From the NCBI GenBank assembly GCA_905210085.1, contig CAJLVJ010000012.1, positions 1 to 38,579 of the forward strand: a DNA stretch of 38,579 nt, in the 5' to 3' direction. The notes beneath the pieces were generated by a model that saw only the letters and a list, made by a program, of their open reading frames with translations, was not told where the DNA came from and made no database searches. Origin of the DNA: an uncultured Collinsella sp. (GTDB lineage Bacteria > Actinomycetota > Coriobacteriia > Coriobacteriales > Coriobacteriaceae). Positions 32,542 to 38,579 of this stretch are shown here, piece after piece (the first letter of the stretch is position 1; every line of letters begins with the position of its first letter). The position numbers and the translations under genes were made by a program.

Positions 32542-33633
32542 TTAGTGGTCCTCGCGTTGCGGGTCGGCTGTCTCGGCTGCCTTTACGCGGTTCTTATCGA
32601 CGTACATGTTCTTGTCGGCCTGGGAAAAGAGCTCGCGCATCGTAGGCGGTTCATCAAAATCACTGGAAAGCGCATAGCCCACCGCATAGCTGATAGGCAT
32701 GTCGGGATGAGTCTCGGAATACTCGTTCACGTTCGCGCGAATCCGAGTGAGACAAGATTCCACAGCGGCTCGGTCGGCATCCCGCAGCACCGCGATAAAC
32801 TCATCGCCGCCGTCGCGACCCACAAAGCAGGTCTCGGACGCCACACGCCCCAGCTGCCGAGCAAAAGAGCGGATGTATTCGTCGCCCTTCTCGTGACCAA
32901 AGCTGTTATTGACCGTATGCAGATTGTTAAGGTCGAAAACGCACACCGCAACGGGCGCCTCCGCGGAGACAGGCTGCTCCTGCCCCAAGATCTCCTCGCA
33001 CTTGTTCTTGTTGGGCAGTCCCGTGGCTTCGTCGAGATAGACTTTGCTCTGCAGTTCGCGATTGAGCGCGGCAGTTCGCACCGCGCGAACAAGTTCAACC
33101 GCAAAGGCCGCCACCAGGCCCACGATGTCGATGATCACCAAGCCCTCGAGATAGTTGAGCGCCGACGCCTTCTCCTGAGAGTAGTCCTCTGCGAGTCGCG
33201 TAGCATCGTCGCAAATGCCAAAGAACTCCTCGCTCATGGAGATGATGTCGGTGTTCTCATAGCCGACTTCGCGCACGCGGATGATCTCGGCGCAAAGCTC
33301 ATCAAAATAATTAGCAAGCTCGGTCATCTTTGTCTGATACTCGTCGTCGTTGAGACGGACGAGGTTGAGGTCGTCACTTCCGTAACGCAAACCGTTGATG
33401 TATGAATCCACGGCTTTGAGCAGGTCATCTTGAGGCTGGCCCGCATCCTCGAGCTTAACGATTCGCTGCGTGGTACCGCGCACCAGACCGGCGTAGTTGA
33501 CCACACGCGCCGTGCCCTGGATATCGGAGACGAGCAGCATAACATTGATGAAGAAGAAGATGAGAACTGCCGTGAGCACCATCATGAGCAGGCGCACCGC
33601 CTGGCCGGCCTTCTTGGCGACAGAAGTATTCAC
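32542..33633 (-). CDS. Membrane diguanylate cyclase (GGDEF)
   Basis: The protein has 363 residues. A membrane helix at ~12-36 and another at ~165-185 flank an extracytoplasmic helical sensor. Its start (ARVVNYAGLVRGTTQRIVKLE) resembles the PilJ/NarX-type four-helix sensor. The C-terminal GGDEF domain (~200-350) has DEATGLPNKNK, FDLNNLHTVNNSFGHEKGDEYI and a canonical GRDGGDEF, so it should make c-di-GMP. No RxxD inhibitory site is found five residues before GGDEF. It is convergent with the LysR gene (16 bases between the stops). It is the only c-di-GMP gene in the window. Confidence 0.9.
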   Translation of the reverse strand: MNTSVAKKAGQAVRLLMMVLTAVLIFFFINVMLLVSDIQGTARVVNYAGLVRGTTQRIVKLEDAGQPQDDLLKAVDSYINGLRYGSDDLNLVRLNDDEYQTKMTELANYFDELCAEIIRVREVGYENTDIISMSEEFFGICDDATRLAEDYSQEKASALNYLEGLVIIDIVGLVAAFAVELVRAVRTAALNRELQSKVYLDEATGLPNKNKCEEILGQEQPVSAEAPVAVCVFDLNNLHTVNNSFGHEKGDEYIRSFARQLGRVASETCFVGRDGGDEFIAVLRDADRAAVESCLTRIRANVNEYSETHPDMPISYAVGYALSSDFDEPPTMRELFSQADKNMYVDKNRVKAAETADPQREDH

Positions 33634-33823
33634 AAGTTCACTCCCCTAAATGACAAAAGAACAGGTAGCACGCAGTGTGCTGAAATTCATGGGTGGTTAA
33701 CTCTACCATATGGGCTAGCAGCCTCAAACTGCAGCAGACGCTCGTCCAAATTGGCGTGACGCTTGCCTTGTTGTTCTTGACCTGGCCGCGCTATCGGACA
33801 TGCTTCTGGTCTTGGATCACCAT

Positions 33824-33999
33824 GGGAAAGCTCATCCCGTTTTGTGCGTCTAGAGTGGGATGCGGCTTCCCAAAGGTGCCGTTAGGGGAAACCACATCCC
33901 GGTTTATGCCCTTGAAATGGGATGCCGTTTCCCGGAGGGGGCCCAGCGGGAAACGGCATCCCATTTTGGGCCCGAAAAGTGGGATACGGTTTCCGGCCG
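33824..33999 (+). repeat. Palindrome array 3 (3 units, 62-nt period)
   Basis: This is the same family and orientation as the arrays at 7031 and 11801. Left-arm GGGA falls at 33857, 33919 and 33981. The array starts with a right half (GGAAAGCTCATCCC) and ends with a left half (GGGATACGGTTTCC). It lies between the diguanylate cyclase and the ABC operon. The rest of the 33634-34166 gap holds no supported gene; an inverted repeat CGATTTGCC/GGCAAATCG occurs at 34083-34091 and 34139-34147. Confidence 0.9.
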
Positions 34000-34003
34000 G
34001 CAT

Positions 34004-34047
34004 GAATAAAGCCTCCGCAGCTCGTGTGGCTGCGGAGGCTTTATTCG
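34004..34047 (-). terminator. Terminator of the MarR-ABC operon
   Basis: GAATAAAGCCTCCGCAGC pairs perfectly with its reverse complement across a 7-base loop (18-bp stem), with T-rich ends on both strands. It lies 120 bases past the ABC stop at 34167 and directly abuts palindrome array 3. Confidence 0.8.
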
Positions 34048-34166
34048 TTGCGGTGCATTGTGTTTGGGTCGTTGAGATGAGTCGATTTGCCCCGAAAGAG
34101 GAGGACATTGACCTTAGGGTCATGCCCGACGAATGAGCGGCAAATCGGCCATCTCGGCGAGCCGAA

Positions 34167-36086
34167 CTACTCCAGCTCAAACGCTCCGGTGTAGAGCTGA
34201 TAGTAATACCCGCGCTTGGCGATCAGCTCGTCGTGGTTGCCGCGCTCGATGATGCGGCCGTGGTCCAGACAGATGATCGCGTCGGAGTTGCGCACGGTGG
34301 ACAGGCGGTGCGCGATGACAAACGTCGTGCGGCCCTCCATGAGCTTGTCCATGCCCGCCTGCACGATGGCCTCGGTGCGGGTGTCAATGCTCGACGTGGC
34401 CTCGTCCAGGATCATCGCCGGCGGATCGGCGACGGCGGCGCGTGCGATCGAGATCAGCTGGCGCTGGCCCTGCGACAGCTGTGCGCCGTTGCCGGTGAGC
34501 ATGGTGTCGTAGCCGTCGGGCAGGCGAGTGATAAAGTCGTCCGCGCCCGCGAGCTTGGCCGCCGCGATGCACTCCTCGTCGGTGGCATCCAGGTTGCCGT
34601 AGCGGATGTTATCCATCACGGTGCCGGTGAACAGGTTTACGTCCTGCAGCACCACGCCCAGCGAGCGGCGCAGATCGGCCTTGCGGATCTTGTTGACGTT
34701 GATGCCGTCGTAGCGAATCTTGCCGTCGGCGATGTCGTAGAAGCGGTTGATGAGGTTGGTGATGGTCGTCTTGCCGGCACCGGTGGCGCCGACAAACGCG
34801 ACCTTCTGACCCGGCTTGGCAAACACGGACACGCCGTGCAGCACCTCGTGGTCGGGCGTGTAGCCAAAGTCGACGTTGTCCATGACCAGGTCGCCACGCA
34901 GCGGCACGTATTCGATCTCGCCGGTTGCGCGGTGCGGATGTTTCCACGCCCACATGCCGGTGTGGTGGTCGGCCTCCTCGAGCTGCCAGGTGTCGGGGTT
35001 CACCTGCGCGTTGACGAGCGTCACGTAGCCCTCGTCGGCCTCGGGCTTCTCGTCGATGAGCTCAAAGATACGGTCGGCGCCGGCGAGGCCCATGACCACG
35101 GCGTTGATCTGCTGCGAGATCTGGCCGATCTGTCCACAGAACTGCTTGGTCATGTTGAGGAACGGCACCACGACGGCGATGGACAGCGCCATGCCCGAGA
35201 TGCTCAGGTTGGGCACGCCCAGCGCTAGGAAAATGCCGCCGGCCAGTGCGACCAGCACGTAGAGCAGGTTGCCCAGGTTCATAAGGATGGGCATGAGGAT
35301 GTTGGCGTACATGTTGGCCTTCTGCGAGACCTCGAAGAGCTTTTCGTTGCGCTCGTCAAAATCGGCTTCGGCGGCAGACTCGTGGCAGAATGCCTTGACG
35401 ACCTTCTGGCCGTTCATGACTTCCTCGATATGGCCCTCGACAACGCCGAGCTCGGTCTGCTGCGCAATAAAGAAGCGCGCGGAGTTGGAGCCGAGCAGCT
35501 TGGTCATAAAGGTCATAAAGGCGACGCCGGCAATAATGACCAAGCACATCCACACGCTGTAGTACAGCATGATAAAGAACACCGTGACGATGACGATGAC
35601 CGTCATGAGCAGGTTGGGCAGCGACTGGCTGATCATCTGGCGCAGCGTGTCGATGTCATTGGTGTAGTGGCTCATGATGTCGCCGCGCTGGTGCGTGTCG
35701 AAGTAGCGGATCGGCAGGTCCTGCATGCGGTTGAACATCTTCTCGCGCAGCTTCTCCAGCGAGCCCTGCGTGACGATGGCCATGGCGCGGTTCCAGAAGA
35801 GCGAGGACAGGATGCCGATGCCGTAGATGCAGGCGAGGGTGGTCACGAGCTGTGCGATCTTGGGCTGCGCGGCTCCCCAATCGCCCGACTGCCACGATTC
35901 GCTAATAATCTGCAGGGCGCTCTGAAGGAAGGTCGCGCCGATGGAGTTGATGATGGCGCAGAGCACCACGCCGGCGACGACGAGGGGCAAAAGCACGGGG
36001 TAAAAGCCAAAGAGCGTCTTGATGAGGCGCGACATGGTGCCGCCCTTGCGGTTGAGCGCGCGCTCGGCGGTCGTTGCCTTACTCAT
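34167..36086 (-). CDS. ABC exporter half-transporter, catalytic subunit (MarR operon)
   Basis: The protein has 639 residues. The membrane domain covers ~25-335 with the exporter motif RYFDTHQRGDIMSHYTNDID. The ATPase domain (~395-635) has Walker A GATGAGKTT, a signature variant LSQGQRQ, canonical Walker B AMILDEATSSID with the catalytic Glu, and H-loop VIAHRLST. A short insert before the ATPase (QVNPDTWQLEEADHHTGMW) is unusual. Its ATG lies inside the end of the upstream ABC gene (8-nt overlap, ATGAGTAA), with GGAGG upstream, so the two are translationally coupled. It pairs with the next subunit as a heterodimeric exporter in the cytoplasmic membrane. The substrate is unknown. Confidence 0.93.
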   Translation of the reverse strand: MSKATTAERALNRKGGTMSRLIKTLFGFYPVLLPLVVAGVVLCAIINSIGATFLQSALQIISESWQSGDWGAAQPKIAQLVTTLACIYGIGILSSLFWNRAMAIVTQGSLEKLREKMFNRMQDLPIRYFDTHQRGDIMSHYTNDIDTLRQMISQSLPNLLMTVIVIVTVFFIMLYYSVWMCLVIIAGVAFMTFMTKLLGSNSARFFIAQQTELGVVEGHIEEVMNGQKVVKAFCHESAAEADFDERNEKLFEVSQKANMYANILMPILMNLGNLLYVLVALAGGIFLALGVPNLSISGMALSIAVVVPFLNMTKQFCGQIGQISQQINAVVMGLAGADRIFELIDEKPEADEGYVTLVNAQVNPDTWQLEEADHHTGMWAWKHPHRATGEIEYVPLRGDLVMDNVDFGYTPDHEVLHGVSVFAKPGQKVAFVGATGAGKTTITNLINRFYDIADGKIRYDGINVNKIRKADLRRSLGVVLQDVNLFTGTVMDNIRYGNLDATDEECIAAAKLAGADDFITRLPDGYDTMLTGNGAQLSQGQRQLISIARAAVADPPAMILDEATSSIDTRTEAIVQAGMDKLMEGRTTFVIAHRLSTVRNSDAIICLDHGRIIERGNHDELIAKRGYYYQLYTGAFELE

Positions 36087-37893
36087 GTGCCTCGCCTCCT
36101 TCCTGGGTCTGAGCTTGCGTTACGGATGCCTCGGTGTCGGCCTCGACGGCCTCTTCGCCCTCGGCAGACATCTTGTTCTGCGAGGTAAAGGTCTCGCGGT
36201 AGATCTCGCTCGTCTTGAGCAGCTCGTCGTGGTTACCGATCTGCGCGATGCGGCCGCCCTCCATGACGATGATGCGGTCTGCGTCCTGCACGGAGCTAAT
36301 GCGCTGGGCGATGATGAGCTTGGTCGTGTTGGGCAGATAGCTTGCCAGCCCTGCGCGAATCTTGGCGTCGGTCTTGGTGTCGACGGCGCTCGTGGAGTCG
36401 TCCAGGATCAAGATCTTGGGGCGACGCAGCAGGGCACGCGCAATGCACAGGCGCTGCTTCTGACCGCCGGAAACATTGGAGCCGCCCTGTTCGATCCAGG
36501 TGTCATAGCCCTTGGGGAAGCCGTCGACAAACTCGTCGGCGCAGGCCAGATGCGCGGCCTCGCGGACCTCTTCGTCGGTGGCGTTCGGGTCGCCCCAACG
36601 CAGGTTCTCGGCAATCGTGCCGCTAAACAGCACGTTTTTCTGCAGCACCATGGCCACCTGGTGGCGCAGGGCGTCCAAGTCGTAGTCGCGTACATCCACG
36701 CCGCCCACGCGCACGGTACCCTCGGTGGCGTCGTACAGGCGGGCGATGAGGTTTACGAGCGTGGACTTGGCCGAGCCGGTGCCGCCGATGATGCCGATGG
36801 TCTCGCCGCTCTTAATGTGCAGGTCGATATCGTCGAGCGCCTGGCGCTTCGCATGCGCGGAATACTTAAAGCTCACGTGGTCAAAGTCGATGGAGCCATC
36901 GGCGACCTCGAGCACGGGCTCGGCGGGATCGGCGATCGTGGGCTCGGCGGCCAGCACCTCGGTGATGCGGTGCGCCGATTCGTCGGCCATGGTCACCATG
37001 ACAAAGATCATCGATAGCTGCATCAGGCTCATGAGGATTTGGAAGCCATAGGTAAAGATCGAGGAGAGCTGGCCCACGTCGAACAGCGTGCCCTGGCTCG
37101 TGATGATGAGCTTGGAGCCCAAGTAGATGATGACGACAAACGCGCCGTTGACGCAGATGTTCATCATGGGGTTGTTAAAGGCAAGCAGCTTCTCGGCGCG
37201 GGTGAAGTCCATCTGGACGTCGCGTGCGGCGGTCGCGAACTTCTCCTTCTCAAAGTCTTCGCGCACGTAGCTCTTGACCACGCGCATGCCGGTGACGTTT
37301 TCCTCGACGGACTCGTTAAGGGCGTCGTACTTGTGGAACACGCGCGAGAAGATGGGACGCACCTTAAAGATGATAAAGAACAGCCCAAAGCCCAGCAGCG
37401 GAATGATGACCAGGTAGACCATGGCGACGCTGCCGCCCATGATAAATGCCATGGTAAAGGCGAAGATCAATACCAGCGGCGCGCGCACGGCGATACGGAT
37501 GATCATCATAAAGGCCTGCTGCACGTTGTTGATATCGGTGGTCAGGCGCGTGACGAGCGAGGAGCTCGAGAACTCATCGATGTTGGCAAAGCTGAACGTC
37601 TGGATCTTGTAGAACAGGTCGTGACGCAGGTTCTTAGCGAAGCCGCAACTCGCATGGCTGCAGGTGACGCCGGCAGCGGCGCCAAAAGCAAGCGACGTCA
37701 GCGCGATGAGCACCAAAAAGCCCGCGGTGGGAAGCATCTCGGCTACGGTGGTGCCATCTTTGATGGCGTCGATCAGGTTGGCGGTGATAAATGGAATCAG
37801 CATCTCGCAGAGCACCTCGCCAAGCACGAGCAACGGCGTGGCAACGGTGACTTTTATATAGTCGCGGATGCTGCCCATGAGGGTTTTAATCAT
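36079..37893 (-). CDS. ABC exporter half-transporter, degenerate-site subunit (MarR operon)
   Basis: The protein has 604 residues. The membrane domain covers ~10-310 (FANIDEFSSSSLVTRLTTDINNVQ). The ATPase domain has Walker A GGTGSAKST (Ala for the more usual Gly/Cys), signature SGGQKQR and Walker B ILILDDSTSAVD, with Asp in place of the catalytic Glu, and IIAQRISS where an H-loop His is usual (Gln instead). Both changes mark it as the degenerate half. It overlaps MarR by 8 nt (ATGATTAA) at its start and the catalytic subunit by 8 nt at its end. The tail is acidic (EGEEAVEADTE). Confidence 0.93.
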   Translation of the reverse strand: MIKTLMGSIRDYIKVTVATPLLVLGEVLCEMLIPFITANLIDAIKDGTTVAEMLPTAGFLVLIALTSLAFGAAAGVTCSHASCGFAKNLRHDLFYKIQTFSFANIDEFSSSSLVTRLTTDINNVQQAFMMIIRIAVRAPLVLIFAFTMAFIMGGSVAMVYLVIIPLLGFGLFFIIFKVRPIFSRVFHKYDALNESVEENVTGMRVVKSYVREDFEKEKFATAARDVQMDFTRAEKLLAFNNPMMNICVNGAFVVIIYLGSKLIITSQGTLFDVGQLSSIFTYGFQILMSLMQLSMIFVMVTMADESAHRITEVLAAEPTIADPAEPVLEVADGSIDFDHVSFKYSAHAKRQALDDIDLHIKSGETIGIIGGTGSAKSTLVNLIARLYDATEGTVRVGGVDVRDYDLDALRHQVAMVLQKNVLFSGTIAENLRWGDPNATDEEVREAAHLACADEFVDGFPKGYDTWIEQGGSNVSGGQKQRLCIARALLRRPKILILDDSTSAVDTKTDAKIRAGLASYLPNTTKLIIAQRISSVQDADRIIVMEGGRIAQIGNHDELLKTSEIYRETFTSQNKMSAEGEEAVEADTEASVTQAQTQEGGEAHE

Positions 37894-38392
37894 CCAGTTC
37901 CTCCCAGGTTACACGGATTTTCTCGAGCATTTCGGCGAGCTGCTCGCGCTCGTCGTGGGTGAGGGCACCAAAGGCCTGCTCTCTAAAGCGAATGCGGGCT
38001 GCCTGGTCGATGCGGGCGTTTTCCCGGCCGGTTTCGGTCAGGCGAATGGTGAGCTGCCGTCGATCCTTGGGGTTACGGCTGCGCTCGATGAGGCCGTTGA
38101 GCTCGAGTTTGGACAGGATCTCGGAAAGCGACCCCGGCTTGAGGTCAAAGTGCATGCCGAGTTCCTGCTGCGACATCTCGCCGCCGGGTTGCTTGGCCAG
38201 CAGGCAGATGATGGGCGCCTTGCCGGACACGCCTCCGCCATGAAAATGCATGTAATGGCCGCAAAACCCAAGCCCATTGAGGATTCGCTTGGCAAGCTTG
38301 TCTTCTGAGCTAACCGCTTCGGGTGCATCCGCCGGCTGTGACGGGTCGCCGCCGGGCTCGTGCGAACAAAGGTTAAGAGGTTCATCGCACAT
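37886..38392 (-). CDS. MarR family regulator
   Basis: The protein has 168 residues. The winged helix is at ~75-135 (MSQQELGMHFDLKPGSLSEILSKLE, then GLIERSRNPKDRRQLTIRLTETG, with the conserved DxR wing DRR). The N-terminal ~35 residues are Pro/Glu-rich and unconserved, and AAAGGAG lies about 13 bases before the ATG, longer than usual, so the start is less certain. It is the first gene of an operon with two ABC subunits. MarR proteins in this position usually repress their own operon and release DNA on binding a toxic compound, which suggests a drug- or bile-type efflux role. That role is inferred. Confidence 0.9.
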   Translation of the reverse strand: MCDEPLNLCSHEPGGDPSQPADAPEAVSSEDKLAKRILNGLGFCGHYMHFHGGGVSGKAPIICLLAKQPGGEMSQQELGMHFDLKPGSLSEILSKLELNGLIERSRNPKDRRQLTIRLTETGRENARIDQAARIRFREQAFGALTHDEREQLAEMLEKIRVTWEELDD

Positions 38393-38416
38393 GAATTAGT
38401 GTTGCTCCTTTCTTTA

Positions 38417-38446
38417 GTTAGGTAGTGGAATTGTTTTGTGCCTAAC
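38417..38446. promoter_or_regulatory. Candidate MarR operator
   Basis: GTTAGG at 38417-38422 and CCTAAC at 38441-38446 are inverted arms directly downstream of the -10 box of the MarR promoter, where a repressor would block transcription. Confidence 0.5.
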
Positions 38447-38447
38447 C

Positions 38448-38476
38448 AATCTAGGAGCATGAGAAATGAATGTCAA
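38448..38476 (-). promoter_or_regulatory. Promoter of the MarR-ABC operon
   Basis: On the minus strand, a perfect -35 TTGACA (38476-38471) and TAGATT (38453-38448) are separated by 17 bases. The MarR start lies about 55 bases downstream. Confidence 0.7.
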
Positions 38477-38492
38477 GGTACCAAACTAGTGG

Positions 38493-38579
38493 TTACGCGG
38501 TTTTACCAAACCGCGTAACGGCTCGACGCTGCAAACCCGCCAGAGCGGCAATCTGCCTTTCAACTTCGGCGGCATGACC
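38493..38579 (-). CDS. Possible C-terminus of an unidentified gene at the right edge
   Basis: One minus-strand frame is open from the edge to TAA at 38493, giving 28 residues (HAAEVERQIAALAGLQRRA then VTRFGKTA). Its amphipathic, GC3-biased composition fits a real protein end. A second frame is also open to a TAG further on, so the choice is not certain. A 12-bp perfect hairpin (GTTACGCGGTTT...AAACCGCGTAAC, about 38492-38519) covers the stop and could terminate this gene. The function is unknown. Confidence 0.35.
   Translation of the reverse strand, partial: GHAAEVERQIAALAGLQRRAVTRFGKTA

Noticed and set aside
33693..34136. 147-residue frame across array 3 and the terminator
   Set aside because: It runs through the array and an 18-bp terminator stem and has no ribosome binding site.

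Overview
The window looks like chromosomal DNA from a gut Coriobacteriia (Actinomycetota), most likely Collinsella or a close relative. That assignment is inference. It rests on the GC-rich and strongly GC3-biased genes, the LANTGD-type sorting signals on surface proteins, the two-gene ABC exporters, and the many short palindromic repeats between genes. I see no tRNA, rRNA, CRISPR array, transposase, integrase or phage gene.

Layout. (1) 1-2300: two tandem copies, on the minus strand, of a secreted coiled-coil protein with a LANTGD cell-wall anchor; the first runs off the left edge. (2) 2441-6145: a two-gene heterodimeric ABC exporter. (3) 6273-12400: a flavodoxin-like gene, then a 5.5-kb locus built around one giant anchored surface protein (7627-11715). 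Arrays of palindromes with a 61-62 nt period lie on each side of this gene. Outside the arrays sit two inward-facing copies of a ~130-nt palindromic element, which share their core sequence but have unrelated, internally complementary arms. (4) 12402-15792: an LtaS-type membrane sulfatase (minus) and a nitroreductase (plus), divergently transcribed. (5) 15952-20700: a potassium module of Kup transporter, small membrane protein, KdpD-like kinase without the usual N-terminal sensor domains, and KdpE regulator; no kdpFABC is seen. (6) 20795-27684: RlmKL-type rRNA methyltransferase with a degraded N-terminal catalytic motif, HAD phosphatase, short transaldolase/fructose-6-phosphate aldolase, and the Tex RNA-binding protein. 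(7) 28099-32525: a likely catabolic cluster (Gfo/Idh/MocA oxidoreductase, OFA-type MFS carrier, SDR dehydrogenase) divergent from a LysR regulator. (8) 32542-38392: a membrane diguanylate cyclase, a third 62-nt palindrome array, and a MarR-ABC-ABC operon read leftwards with 8-nt overlaps between genes. The right edge may hold the last codons of another minus-strand gene.

The most unusual content lies between genes: the phased palindrome arrays, the palindromic element with compensatory arms, and several other self-complementary repeats. The arrays and the ~130-nt element together bracket the giant surface-protein gene, which suggests a structured or exchangeable cassette. Genes were called from reading frame, ribosome binding sites and recognisable motifs; no database search was run.
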